DNA of 51,719 nt from Ottowia sp. (GCA_023228705.1 JALOAS010000012.1:1-51719); one strand, 5' to 3'; shown: positions 8,566-19,957, counted from the first letter of the stretch. Notes: generated by a model from the letters alone, not told the origin. Translations and numbers: made by a program.

Positions 8566-10173
8566 CTAGTTCCGGGCCGTCTGCACGCGAACCTTGCCGT
8601 TGCTCTGCGCAAGCAGCTGCGGCGGCTCGGGCGCGGGCGCGGGTGAAGATCCCGCAGCGGCGGCGACCGCAACCTTGCCGCGTGCCGGTTGCGTTGACGC
8701 CCGAGCCTCAGCCGCGGCAGGCGCCGGGGCGCTGCTGGCGGCAGCACGCGCGACGGCCGCTGGCGAGCCGACCTGCACCTTGCCCGGTTGCACGGCGGTC
8801 CCGGACAGCTGGTCGGGCAGGTACAGCACGATGTCGCGCCCGGACTGGAGGGCATCGTCTTCCCGCGTTTCGTTCCACTCGGCGACGGTTTCGGCAGGCA
8901 GGTCGTAGCGCGCTGCCATGTGGGTAATCGAGTCGCCCGTGCGCGCCTGGACCACGGTGCGCTTCAGCACGCTGGGCGTTGCCACGGCAGTGGCGGCCGG
9001 CGCGGTGGCCACGCGGACGCGTGCGCCGGTGGCCGGCGCGCTTGCAAGCTGGCTTCCCGTCTCGCGCACCATGATGGTTGTCCCCGATGCGATGTGCCTG
9101 GTGTGCCGCGGCAGGGCGTTGAGACGCCGCAAGTCCCGCACGGACATGGCAAAGCGCTTCGCGACGTCCTCAATGGCGACCTCGGTCGGTGACTGCCAGA
9201 GCGTCCATGTGGCCAGCGCGGCCGGGTCGGATTCGGCCAGGCTTTGCCTGAAGCGGTTGGCGTTGTCCCAGGGCAGCAGGATTTGCGCCGTGCCGCTGGC
9301 CACGATGACCGGGCGCTTGAACGAGGGGTTGAGCGCCTTGAAATCATCCTCGCTGATCGCCGCCAGCTGCGCGGCGGTCAGCACGTCGATGTCCTTGGTG
9401 ATGGTGACGGTATCGAAATAGGGGTGGTTCGGGATGCTGGGCAGCGCCACGTCAAAGGCTTCGGGGGTGGCGATGATGTTCTTGAGTGCCTGCAGCCGCG
9501 GCACGTACTGCGCGGTTTCGTTGGGCTTCTTCAGGTCGGTGTACGCGGTGCCCAGGCCGGCGGCGGCGTTGCGTGCAATGGCCCGGCCGACATTGCCCGG
9601 CCCCCAGTTGTACGCAGCCAGCGCCAGGTGCCAGTCGTCGAATTCATCGTGCAGCTCCTGCAGGTAGTCCAGCGCGGCGCTGGTGGAGGCCAGGACGTTG
9701 CGGCGGTCATCGCGCCAGGCGTTCTGGTCCAGGTTGAACAGCGTCCCGGTCGAAGGGATGAACTGCCACAGCCCCGCCGCCTTGGCGCTGGAGATGGCCT
9801 GCGGGTTGAACGCCGACTCGACGTACGGCAACAGCGCCAGCTCGGTGGGCATGGCGCGCAGCTCCAGTTGCTCGACGATGTGGAACAGGTAGCGGCGCGA
9901 GCGCTCGGCCATGCGCTGGATGGTGTCCGGCCGCTCCAGGTACCAGGCCTGCTGGCGTGCCACTTCGGCGCTTTGCAGGTCGGGCAGGGCAAAGCCGTCG
10001 CGGATGCGGTCCCAGAGGTCGGAGGGCGCGGTGAGCGTGGCCACGCCGTTGGAGCGCAGCTCGGTCATGGGCACGCCGGGCATGACGCCATCCTCGGACT
10101 TGTCTGGCAATCCCGCGCAGCCAGCCAGCCAGAGGCAGAGCAGGGCGAGGCTCAATCTGGTGCAGTGTTTCAT
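8566..10173 (-). CDS. mltD: Membrane-bound lytic murein transglycosylase D
   Basis: The protein is 535 residues. A lipoprotein signal ends in LAGC (16-19), so it is probably anchored in the outer membrane. The SLT domain covers about 100-250, with catalytic Glu119 in LLPYVESAFNPQA and the later AAYNWGPGNV motif. Two LysM-like repeats follow, at about 326-370 and 405-453. The last 75 residues are Ala/Pro-rich. It cleaves peptidoglycan to 1,6-anhydro-muropeptides. Its ATG overlaps the gloB stop by 4 bases, a gloB-mltD pairing common in Burkholderiales. Confidence 0.94.
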   Translation of the reverse strand: MKHCTRLSLALLCLWLAGCAGLPDKSEDGVMPGVPMTELRSNGVATLTAPSDLWDRIRDGFALPDLQSAEVARQQAWYLERPDTIQRMAERSRRYLFHIVEQLELRAMPTELALLPYVESAFNPQAISSAKAAGLWQFIPSTGTLFNLDQNAWRDDRRNVLASTSAALDYLQELHDEFDDWHLALAAYNWGPGNVGRAIARNAAAGLGTAYTDLKKPNETAQYVPRLQALKNIIATPEAFDVALPSIPNHPYFDTVTITKDIDVLTAAQLAAISEDDFKALNPSFKRPVIVASGTAQILLPWDNANRFRQSLAESDPAALATWTLWQSPTEVAIEDVAKRFAMSVRDLRRLNALPRHTRHIASGTTIMVRETGSQLASAPATGARVRVATAPAATAVATPSVLKRTVVQARTGDSITHMAARYDLPAETVAEWNETREDDALQSGRDIVLYLPDQLSGTAVQPGKVQVGSPAAVARAAASSAPAPAAAEARASTQPARGKVAVAAAAGSSPAPAPEPPQLLAQSNGKVRVQTARN

Positions 10174-10940
10174 GAGAAGTTGTTCTTCCAGAGACGCAGC
10201 GCGGCAAAGACGGCCACCTCATCGCGGGCCGAAGGGTCCTGTGCCTGGACTGCCTGTGTGACCGCAGCCGTGCGGCTGCGCAAGAAGGGGTTGATCGCCA
10301 GCTCCGTTCCCATCGTCGAGGGCAGGGTAGGCTGATCCTGTGCGCGCAGCTGCCGGCAGTGCTTCTCGTAAGCCAGCAGCGCGTCGTTGCCGCTGTCCAC
10401 CACCCGCGCAAAGCGCAGGTTGGCCAGCGTGTATTCGTGGCCGCAGCAGACCCGCGTATCGGGCGGCAGGGCGGCCAGCGCGTCCAGCGAAGCCAGCATC
10501 TGCGCTGGCGTGCCCTCGAAGATGCGGCCGCAACCGCCCGAGAACAGCGTGTCGCCGCAAAAAAGCAGCGGCGCGTCGGCCACCCGCTCGGCAAAGAAGG
10601 CAATGTGACCGCGGGTGTGGCCCGGCACGGCCATCACGCGCCAGTGTATGTCCAGCAGCTGGACCTGGTCGCCGCCGCGCAGCGGCTCGCAGTTGCCGGG
10701 GATGGCTTCGCGGGCCGGGCCGCAGACCCGCGCGCCGGTGGCTGCCTGCAGCTCGGCCACGCCGCCGGTGTGGTCGGCGTGATGGTGCGTGACCAAAATG
10801 CCGTCCAGCGTCAGGCCCAGCCGCTGCAGCGCCGCGTGCACCGGGCCAGCCTGGCCCGGATCCACCACCAGCGCATGGCCGTCATGGTGCAGCAACCACA
10901 GATAATTGTCCTTGAAGGCGGGCAGCGGAATCAGTTCCAT
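10170..10940 (-). CDS. gloB: Hydroxyacylglutathione hydrolase (glyoxalase II)
   Basis: This 256-residue protein is a metallo-beta-lactamase-fold hydrolase. The metal motif THHHADH lies at 51-57, with further ligands in PGHTRGH and in LFCGDTLFSGGCGR. The glyoxalase II C-terminal region (CGHEYTLANLRFA) is present. It hydrolyses S-lactoylglutathione, finishing methylglyoxal detoxification; a glyoxalase I gene is at 42.5 kb. The ATG at 10940 gives the canonical MELIPLPAFKDNY start. It is divergent from the methyltransferase gene and overlaps mltD downstream. Confidence 0.95.
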   Translation of the reverse strand: MELIPLPAFKDNYLWLLHHDGHALVVDPGQAGPVHAALQRLGLTLDGILVTHHHADHTGGVAELQAATGARVCGPAREAIPGNCEPLRGGDQVQLLDIHWRVMAVPGHTRGHIAFFAERVADAPLLFCGDTLFSGGCGRIFEGTPAQMLASLDALAALPPDTRVCCGHEYTLANLRFARVVDSGNDALLAYEKHCRQLRAQDQPTLPSTMGTELAINPFLRSRTAAVTQAVQAQDPSARDEVAVFAALRLWKNNFS

Positions 10941-11045
10941 GGCGTTGGGCGTTGCCGGGCAGCAGCAATGCGCCGTGGCCGGCGCCGCCAGCCACGCAGG
11001 CCGCCATGATAACAACCTGACCGCCGCTATCATCTGTCCACTGCC

Positions 11046-11846
11046 ATGACCCATCTGTATGACTGGCTCGATTCTCCGCCCGGACAATGGGCGCTGCGCT
11101 GGGAACGCCGGCATTGCCGTCGCCTGGTGCCGGACCTGTTCGGCTACCATGCGCTGCAGCTGGGGACGCCAAACATCGACGCGCTGGCCGGCAACCGCAT
11201 GACGCACCGCTGGCTGGCCCTGCGTGCCTCCGAGCTGGAGCACGTGCCCCAGGCGTACGCAGGTCGGGTGCTGGCCACGGATTACCGTGCGTTGCCGTTT
11301 CCACAGGACAGCATCGACCTGGTGGTCTTGCCGCACACGCTGGAGCTGAGCGGCGATGCACATGCCACGCTGCGCGAAGTCTGCCGCGTGCTCGTGCACG
11401 AGGGCCGCGTCGTGATCCTGGGGTTCAATCCGCTGAGCCTGTGGGGCTGGCGCCATTGGCGATCGCGCGGCTGGCGCCGCCTGGGGGGCAAGCGCCTGTA
11501 CCTGCCCGACAGCAGCGGGCTGATCCGGGTTGGCCGCCTGCGCGACTGGCTGGGCCTGCTGGACTTCGAGGTGGAGCTGGTTTCTTACGGCGTCTACCAG
11601 CCGGCGTCGCGCCGTGTCCGGGGCCTGGCGCGCATGCGCTGGATGGAGGGCCTGGGGCGGCGCTGGTGGCCGATTTTTGGTGCCGTGTACTGCGTGGTTG
11701 CGGTCAAGCGCACGCCGGGTGCGCGGCTGATGGGCCAGGCCTGGCAGCGCAAGCCGCTGCCGGTGGGCGCGCCTGCGTCGGTGCCGCACGCGCGGCGGGC
11801 AGCCCAAGGCTTGTTGAAGTCGGAGGAAACGCTTGAACCGCATTGA
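11046..11846 (+). CDS. Class I SAM-dependent methyltransferase
   Basis: The 266-residue protein has a methyltransferase type 11 core: DYRALPFPQDSIDLVVLPH around 80-98 is the motif II region and REVCRVLVHEGRVVILGFN follows the family pattern. The glycine-rich motif I is poorly conserved. Proteins of this type are regularly encoded between gloB and rnhA in betaproteobacteria. The substrate is unknown. The last 14 bases overlap rnhA, so the two are co-transcribed. Confidence 0.82.
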   Translation: MTHLYDWLDSPPGQWALRWERRHCRRLVPDLFGYHALQLGTPNIDALAGNRMTHRWLALRASELEHVPQAYAGRVLATDYRALPFPQDSIDLVVLPHTLELSGDAHATLREVCRVLVHEGRVVILGFNPLSLWGWRHWRSRGWRRLGGKRLYLPDSSGLIRVGRLRDWLGLLDFEVELVSYGVYQPASRRVRGLARMRWMEGLGRRWWPIFGAVYCVVAVKRTPGARLMGQAWQRKPLPVGAPASVPHARRAAQGLLKSEETLEPH

Positions 11847-12267
11847 GATCTTCACCGATGGCGCCTGCAAGGGCAACCCCGGCCCGGGCGGCTGGGGCGT
11901 GCTGTTGCGGACGCCGGGGCGCGAGAAGGAGCTGTTTGGCGGCGAGCGGCAAACAACCAACAACCGCATGGAGCTGACCGCAGTGATCGAGGCGCTGAGC
12001 GCGCTCAAGCGCCCCTGCGAGGTTGATCTTTATCTGGACAGCCAGTACGTGCGGCAGGGCATCACGCAGTGGCTGCGTGGCTGGAAGGCCAGGGGCTGGC
12101 GCACCGCCGCCGGCAAGCCGGTCAAGAACCAGGACCTGTGGCAACGGCTGGACGCGCTGGTCAGCGACTCAGGCCACACGATCCGCTGGCACTGGGTCAA
12201 GGGGCACGCCGGCCACGAGGGCAACGAGCGCGCCGACATGCTGGCCAACCGCGGCGTGCCGTCATAG
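11833..12267 (+). CDS. rnhA: Ribonuclease HI
   Basis: This 144-residue protein contains the RNase H catalytic set D9 (FTDGACKGNPGPGG), E47 (NNRMEL), D69 (YLDSQYV) and D135, plus the flexible His125 in KGHAGH. It degrades RNA in RNA-DNA hybrids. Translation starts at TTG 11833, supported by GGAGGA at 11822-11827, and overlaps the end of the methyltransferase gene by 14 bases. A structured stem and T-run follow the stop. Confidence 0.96.
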   Translation: MNRIEIFTDGACKGNPGPGGWGVLLRTPGREKELFGGERQTTNNRMELTAVIEALSALKRPCEVDLYLDSQYVRQGITQWLRGWKARGWRTAAGKPVKNQDLWQRLDALVSDSGHTIRWHWVKGHAGHEGNERADMLANRGVPS

Positions 12268-12345
12268 CTGGCGCGCTGCGGGCCCGGCTGGCCTGCCGAG
12301 CGCCCGCAGGCCACAGTACAAAAATCTTGCGCCAGCCTTTTTTTT
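12267..12345 (+). terminator. Probable intrinsic terminator after rnhA
   Basis: An outer stem GCTGGCGC (12267-12274) pairs with GCGCCAGC (12329-12336) and is followed by C and eight T residues. An inner stem CTGCGGGC / GCCCGCAG sits inside the loop. The long loop is atypical, but the stem plus T-run just past the rnhA stop fits Rho-independent termination. Confidence 0.5.
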
Positions 12346-12447
12346 GTCCGCCGGCAGGCGTAGCATGGAGACTCCGCGGCGGCCGGTTCCAGTGGGTGGC
12401 CGGGCGCGAGGCCGCGCGGTGCGCCCGGCCTGTAAAAAAGGGGCAGC

Positions 12448-12873
12448 ATGAGCAAGTTGAACAAGTGGATGACATGGGGCGTTTCAGCCGTATTTGCAGC
12501 GGCCGTACCGCTGGTTGGGCTGGCCGCAGACGACGCGGTCTCGCAGGAAGTGTCCATGGCCGAGGCGCACGCCAAGATGGCGGCTTCGGCCGATTCGCTG
12601 GAGATGACGCATACGCACCTGCACCACGTCATCAATTGCCTGGTCGGCGAGGATGGCGAAGGTTTTGACGCCAACGAGGCCAACCCCTGCCATGGCATGG
12701 GCGACGGCGCCTTGCCCGACTCGGCGGACAACACCGACGTGCATGCGCAGCTGCAGACCGCAGCTTCGGACGCCAGGGCGGCGCTGAATGACGACGACAA
12801 GGCTTCGGCGCAGGAGACGGCGCACCAGATCGCCCAGGCGCTGGGCCAGGCGGCTGCGTCGATCGCAGACTGA
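12448..12873 (+). CDS. Small exported His/Cys-motif protein of unknown function
   Basis: The 141-residue protein has a signal peptide, probably cleaved after GLA (residue 26). The mature part is acidic and Ala-rich and looks helical. A dense cluster of possible metal or haem ligands is present: HTHLHH at 55-60, Cys64 in VINCLVG, and Cys81-His82. I do not recognise a named family with assigned function. Neighbours are a thioredoxin-like protein, a truncated haemoglobin and a stress protein. That makes a periplasmic metal/redox role conceivable, but this is inference. Confidence 0.75.
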   Translation: MSKLNKWMTWGVSAVFAAAVPLVGLAADDAVSQEVSMAEAHAKMAASADSLEMTHTHLHHVINCLVGEDGEGFDANEANPCHGMGDGALPDSADNTDVHAQLQTAASDARAALNDDDKASAQETAHQIAQALGQAAASIAD

Positions 12874-12907
12874 GCGCGCAACCGGCGCGGCAGCGATGGC
12901 TTGCGGC

Positions 12908-13258
12908 TCAGCTGTTGGCGTCGGCCGCTATTTGTCGCAGCGCACGCGCCATGGGCGCCACGTCCGTCGCGTCGTCCGGACGCGTGATGCGGTCCAGCTC
13001 GTGGCCGTCGCGCAGGAAAACCAGCGTGGGCCACAGCTTGACGCCAAAGCTGCGGCCCAGCGGGCGGCCGCGGCCGTCTTCCACCTTGACGTGCCGCACC
13101 CGTTCGCCAGCGGCTTCAAAGGCCGCCTTGATGTGCGGCTGCGCGCGCTGGCACCAGCCGCACCAGTTGGTGCCGAATTCCAGCACCAGCGCCCCCGGCG
13201 TTGCGTCGACTTGTGCGCGGGTCAGCGTGGCGGGCTCGAAGCGGGCGGTGTAGGGCAT
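12908..13258 (-). CDS. Thioredoxin-family protein (WCGWC)
   Basis: The 116-residue protein has a thioredoxin fold with the redox motif WCGWC at 32-36, differing from thioredoxin 1 (WCGPC), and a cis-proline segment LWPTLVFLRDG near 75. It has no signal peptide, so it is probably cytoplasmic. It likely acts as a disulfide reductant for an unknown partner. It converges on the small exported protein gene and diverges from the truncated haemoglobin gene. Confidence 0.88.
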   Translation of the reverse strand: MPYTARFEPATLTRAQVDATPGALVLEFGTNWCGWCQRAQPHIKAAFEAAGERVRHVKVEDGRGRPLGRSFGVKLWPTLVFLRDGHELDRITRPDDATDVAPMARALRQIAADANS

Positions 13259-13358
13259 GGCAGCTGGTGTTCAATCTGATGCACTTGTCCCCGACGGGAG
13301 CACTGGCAAACCGGCGGCTGCAGCGCGCGCCGGCCCGTGGCGTTATCTTATACCCCTC

Positions 13359-13799
13359 ATGACCGCCCAGCCCGACCCTGTCAGCCGCCCGCAGGTGCGC
13401 GCCCTGATCGACGCCTTCTACGCCGACGTGCGCGAAGATGCGCTGCTTGCTCCGGTGTTTGCGCGCTTCCTGCGCCGCGACTGGCCGGACCATCTTGCGT
13501 TGATGACTGATTTCTGGTGCACGGCACTCAAGCTGGAGCGCAGCTTTCGCGGCGATGTCTATGGCCGGCACGTGGCGCTGACCGGCGTGACGCGGGATCA
13601 CCTGCTGCGCTGGCTGTGCCTGTGGCGCAAGCACAGCCTGCGACACCTGCCGCGAGCCCAGGCCGAACGCGTGCAGGGCGTCGCGGTTGGCATGGCACGG
13701 GTGCTGCACTTGGGCTGGTTTGGCAGCTTGCCGTCGCGCCAGGCGCTTTGCGCCGAGGTTCGCGCGGCTGCGGCAGAGCCTGCACGCGTGATTTGCTGA
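13359..13799 (+). CDS. Group III truncated haemoglobin
   Basis: From ATG 13359 the protein has 146 residues and resembles group III truncated globins: FYADVREDALLAPVF near the start, DFWCTALKLER in the middle, then YGRHVAL with the candidate proximal-side His. Such globins bind O2, NO or peroxide and are linked to nitrosative or microaerobic stress. A longer in-frame opening upstream exists, but MTAQPD starts where similarity to the family begins. It is divergent from the thioredoxin-like gene. Confidence 0.85.
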   Translation: MTAQPDPVSRPQVRALIDAFYADVREDALLAPVFARFLRRDWPDHLALMTDFWCTALKLERSFRGDVYGRHVALTGVTRDHLLRWLCLWRKHSLRHLPRAQAERVQGVAVGMARVLHLGWFGSLPSRQALCAEVRAAAAEPARVIC

Positions 13800-13819
13800 A
13801 TGCGCGGCAGCGAACCAGC

Positions 13820-13849
13820 TTGCCAGCGGAGGCCAACTGCGTTTATGCT
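13820..13849 (+). promoter_or_regulatory. Candidate sigma70 promoter for the universal stress protein gene
   Basis: TTGCCA at 13820-13825 is followed by an 18-base spacer and TATGCT at 13844-13849. The pair lies 45 bases before the downstream ATG. Both hexamers are near consensus, but this is a visual call only. Confidence 0.35.
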
Positions 13850-13893
13850 ACGGGCTTTTGCCATGGTTTTTTTGAAAGTTCAGGGACAAGCGC

Positions 13894-14721
13894 ATGTACA
13901 AACGAATTCTGGTGCCTCTGGATGGTTCTGAGTTTTCGGAGGAAGTCATCCCCTGCGCCGTGGGCATGGGTGCGGGGCGGCAGACGCCGGTGATCCTGCT
14001 GCGCATTGCGCCCGGCGGATCGGATCAGGCGGCCGTGCAGGCCTACGTGGACCGGTTGGCGGCACAGCACGGTGCGGAATCGCTGTGCCTGGTCAATGAC
14101 GGCGACGTCACCGATACCATCCTGGAGGAAGCCGGCCGCGTGCCCGAAACGCTGGTGGCCATGACCTCGCACGGTCGCTCCGGGCTGGTGGAGGCGATGC
14201 TGGGCAGCGTCGCCAAGCAGGTGGTGCGGCGCAGCAGCACGCCGGTGCTGGTGTGGCATCCGGGCGGCGGCGAGCAGCTGGCACCCGAGACGATCAAGAC
14301 CGTGGTCCTGCCGCTGGACGGCCGTCCGCTGTCGGAGGCCATGGGTGCGCATGCGGCGAAACTGGCCCGGTGGCTGGGCGCCGAGTTGCTGGTGGTCGCC
14401 GTCATCAACCCCAAGGACATGGCCAGCGCGGCCAGCGCACGCACCTCCACCAGCGGCATGAGCAACATGGAGTCGTCGTACGTGCGCGGCCGCGCCAGCG
14501 ACCTGGCCAGCCAGTATGGCGTGCAGGCCAACTGGGATACGCTGCACGGCGAACATCCCGCAGAAGCCATTGCCGATTACCTGGGCAACCGCAACGATGT
14601 GCTTCTGACCATGGCCTCGCGCGGACACAGGGCCGTGAAGACGGCGCTGCTGGGCAGCGTCACCGGCACGCTGCTGCGCAAGGGCGGGCACCCCATCCTG
14701 ATCCTGTCGGCCGGCGCGTAG
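13894..14721 (+). CDS. Tandem universal stress protein (UspA family)
   Basis: The protein has 275 residues and two Usp domains (about 1-125 and 133-275). Each begins with the family beta-strand (KRILVPLDGSEFSEE; KTVVLPLDGRPLSEA). Each carries an ATP-loop pattern: SHGRSGLVEAMLGSVA in the first and SRGHRAVKTALLGSVTG in the second. Double-domain Usp proteins are cytoplasmic stress proteins, often ATP-binding. It has its own upstream candidate promoter. Confidence 0.92.
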   Translation: MYKRILVPLDGSEFSEEVIPCAVGMGAGRQTPVILLRIAPGGSDQAAVQAYVDRLAAQHGAESLCLVNDGDVTDTILEEAGRVPETLVAMTSHGRSGLVEAMLGSVAKQVVRRSSTPVLVWHPGGGEQLAPETIKTVVLPLDGRPLSEAMGAHAAKLARWLGAELLVVAVINPKDMASAASARTSTSGMSNMESSYVRGRASDLASQYGVQANWDTLHGEHPAEAIADYLGNRNDVLLTMASRGHRAVKTALLGSVTGTLLRKGGHPILILSAGA

Positions 14722-15313
14722 GCGAGGGCGGGACGGCGACGGCTCACGCACGTGTGCCGGACCACCCAGGCTGCCGCGCGGGCGCGCGCGCCGCTCGTTT
14801 GCTGGAGCAACTGGCGCAGGCGCTGGCTGGCATGGCGCGGCAGCGTCAGGGGACAGTGACATCAGCGCTTGCCAAGGCACGGCGCAAGGCAGCAGGCTGC
14901 GGCCGGCCGGGGCTCGCGCATGGGCACGGCACGGGACAACCGCCACGCAACGGAAGGCGTGGCCGACCGCCTGCGTGCGCTGCAGGCACTGCGGGCACAG
15001 GAACGCATCAGTGCCGCCGAATACGACGCCAAGCGGGCGGAGATCCTGTCCCGGTTGCAGGCAGGGTCCGGCCGACGCAGCCGCCGGGCCAGCCAGCGCG
15101 CCCGAGCAGCGCATGGACTTGCGTCGTGTTGGCCAGCGCCGGTTCAGGGTGCGTGTTGGCGATGCTTCCGCTGCGGCACGCCTGATCGCAGCTGCCGGAC
15201 GGGCAACCCGCGCGGCGGTTGCAGGCCATCGGGGACGCCCAGGGCGATCATGCAGGTGGCGCCTGCGGCATGCGCTCCCTCAGCCTATGCACCGTTGTTG
15301 CTGCCGGCTGTCG
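14722..15313. other. Intergenic region without a convincing full gene
   Basis: Almost 600 bases separate the stress protein gene from the DUF721 gene. The GC-rich sequence has open frames on both strands with no coherent protein character, except a SHOCT-like stretch around 14950-15060. It could be a decayed gene. I see no RNA gene or insertion sequence. Confidence 0.6.
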
Positions 15314-15330
15314 TCAGCCCCGTTTGCTGA
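14920..15330 (+). CDS. Possible SHOCT-domain small protein, or remnant
   Basis: The first 48 codons from ATG 14920 encode a helical stretch (VADRLRALQALRAQERIS followed by AAEYDAKRAEILSRL) that resembles the SHOCT short C-terminal domain. The rest of the frame is Arg/Cys-rich with no protein-like pattern and runs 17 bases past the 3' end of the convergent DUF721 gene. No good ribosome-binding site is visible. It may be a real small protein with a wrong 3' end, a frameshifted gene, or a decayed C-terminus. Confidence 0.3.
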   Translation: MGTARDNRHATEGVADRLRALQALRAQERISAAEYDAKRAEILSRLQAGSGRRSRRASQRARAAHGLASCWPAPVQGACWRCFRCGTPDRSCRTGNPRGGCRPSGTPRAIMQVAPAACAPSAYAPLLLPAVVSPVC

Positions 15331-15622
15331 TCTTGATCCGAATGCGCTCCATGGGATGCCCGGCCTGCTGCAGCGCGTCGAGGATCAGCGGCTGCAGCTG
15401 GCGCAGCTTGGCTGCAGCGGCATGGTGCGGTACCAGCAGGCACCAGATGCCGTCTTCCAGCGCGCCGGCCAGGACCTGGTCTTGCAGCCCGGGCGGCAGC
15501 AGCGGCCTGACCAGCGCCAGGCGCTCTGCGGACGCGCGCGCGCGCTCGGCCAACTGGCGCAGGATGGGTGCCTGCGCTACGGCTTGCTCTATGTCCATGG
15601 CGCGGCGCGTTGAATGGGTCAT
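15314..15622 (-). CDS. DUF721 / DciA-like protein
   Basis: The ATG at 15622 gives 102 residues, with GGAG ten bases upstream. The region LLPPGLQDQVLAGALEDG followed by WCLLVPHHAAAAKLRQLQP and the C-terminal IRIKISKRG fits the DUF721 family. That family includes DciA, the helicase-loading partner of DnaB in bacteria lacking DnaC. Position next to secA is conserved in betaproteobacteria. It diverges from secA across a 266-base intergenic region. Confidence 0.75.
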   Translation of the reverse strand: MTHSTRRAMDIEQAVAQAPILRQLAERARASAERLALVRPLLPPGLQDQVLAGALEDGIWCLLVPHHAAAAKLRQLQPLILDALQQAGHPMERIRIKISKRG

Positions 15623-15888
15623 GGCAGGCTGGCTCCGGTGCACAAAGGCGCGGGGTAGAATGCTACGCTTGTATGAAAAACAGTGGGGATGACGCCGGTT
15701 GCGGTTGTGTCCGCGCCGATAGTCCCCAGATCAACAGGGCAGGGACTGCGCGCATGGCCGCCCGGATGACGCATCATTGTCGGCCATGTGGCGCCGTCGT
15801 GCGTCGCCGCACCCTGTCCCTGCTTTCAACAAAACCCACAGGCTGCACCGTTCATGCGCTGATTTTGCATGAGGGCGGCCGCTGACGC
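15623..15888 (+). promoter_or_regulatory. secA upstream leader region
   Basis: It contains a -10-like TAGAAT near 15656 and a possible long stem TGGGGA (15684-15689) / TCCCCA (15723-15728). A 70-codon open frame from ATG 15673 ends with TGA three bases before the secA ATG. The frame has no signal peptide or clear protein pattern. SecA leaders can be regulatory (secM in enterobacteria), but no SecM arrest motif is visible here. Confidence 0.35.
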
Positions 15889-18693
<2,805 letters not shown>

Positions 18694-18724
18694 GCCACGG
18701 CCGGACCCCAGCAGGAGAGAGCAC

Positions 18725-19954
18725 ATGCCCGTGAATTACGCCGTGCCTGAAGCGGCCGCGCTGAAGCCCGTTGCCGGCGTGCAGCTCGGCGTGACGGCAG
18801 CCGGCATCCGCAAGACCGATCGCGACGACCTGACCGTGCTGCTGCTGGCCGAGGGCACGCAGGCCGCCGGCGTCTTCACCCGCAACCGCTTCTGCGCCGC
18901 ACCGGTTCAGGTCTGCCGCGAGCACCTGGCCGTGGGCGCCGACATGCGCGCGCTGGTCATCAACACGGGCAACGCCAACGCCGGCACCGGCGCAGCCGGA
19001 CTGGACGCGGCGCGCATGACCTGTGCCGCGCTGGCGCAGCAGCTGGGTTGCGCGCCGGAGCAGGTCCTGCCGTTTTCCACCGGCGTCATCATGGAACCGC
19101 TGCCGCTGCAGCGCCTGCTCCATGGCCTGCCGGCCGCTGTGGCCGACGCACGTCCAGACGGTTGGCTGCAGGCGGCTGCCGCGATCATGACCACCGATAC
19201 GGTGCCCAAGGCCGCGAGCGCCACCGTGCGCGTGGCAGGCGCGCCAGTCACCATCACCGGCATGGCCAAGGGCTCGGGGATGATACGGCCGGACATGGCG
19301 ACCATGCTGGCCTTTGTTGCCACCGACGTCGATATTGCGCCGGCGCTGATGCAGCCACTGGCGCGCGAACTGGCCGATGCCTCTTTCAACTGCATCACGG
19401 TCGACGGCGACACATCAACCAATGATTCCTTCATCCTCATCGCCACAGGGCAGGCCGGCAACGATCGCATCAGCTCCTGGGATGACGCCGGCGGGCAGGC
19501 GCTCAAGGCCGCGCTGCTGGACGTGGCGCGGCAGCTGGCGCAGGCCATCGTGCGCGACGGCGAGGGCGCGACCAAGTTCATCACGGTCCGCGTGGAGGGC
19601 GGCCGCGATGCCGCCGAATGCCGGCAGGTGGCGTACGCCATCGCGCACTCGCCGCTGGTCAAGACCGCTTTCTTTGCCAGCGACCCCAACCTGGGACGCA
19701 TCCTGGCGGCGGTGGGCTACGCCGGCATCGCCGACCTGGACGCGCAGGCCGTTGACCTGTACCTGGACGACGTGCACGTGGCCACCGGCGGCGGGCGGCA
19801 CCCGCAGTACAGCGAGGCCGACGGCCAACGGGTCATGCAGCAGGCGGAAATCACCGTGCGCGTTGTGCTGGGGCGTGGCAGCGCGTCGCAGACCGTATGG
19901 ACCACCGACCTCAGCCACGACTACGTGAGCATCAACGCCGACTACCGATCTTGA
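18725..19954 (+). CDS. argJ: Bifunctional glutamate N-acetyltransferase / amino-acid acetyltransferase ArgJ
   Basis: From ATG 18725 (GGAGAG seven bases upstream) the protein has 409 residues. The self-cleavage site is in PDMATMLAF with Thr193 as new N-terminal nucleophile, preceded by KGSGMIRP. The oxyanion-hole region FSTGVI lies at 117-122. The enzyme recycles the acetyl group from N-acetylornithine to glutamate in arginine synthesis. It sits downstream of secA, as in other betaproteobacteria. The C-terminus HDYVSINADYRS is typical. Confidence 0.97.
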   Translation: MPVNYAVPEAAALKPVAGVQLGVTAAGIRKTDRDDLTVLLLAEGTQAAGVFTRNRFCAAPVQVCREHLAVGADMRALVINTGNANAGTGAAGLDAARMTCAALAQQLGCAPEQVLPFSTGVIMEPLPLQRLLHGLPAAVADARPDGWLQAAAAIMTTDTVPKAASATVRVAGAPVTITGMAKGSGMIRPDMATMLAFVATDVDIAPALMQPLARELADASFNCITVDGDTSTNDSFILIATGQAGNDRISSWDDAGGQALKAALLDVARQLAQAIVRDGEGATKFITVRVEGGRDAAECRQVAYAIAHSPLVKTAFFASDPNLGRILAAVGYAGIADLDAQAVDLYLDDVHVATGGGRHPQYSEADGQRVMQQAEITVRVVLGRGSASQTVWTTDLSHDYVSINADYRS

Positions 19955-19957
19955 TCC

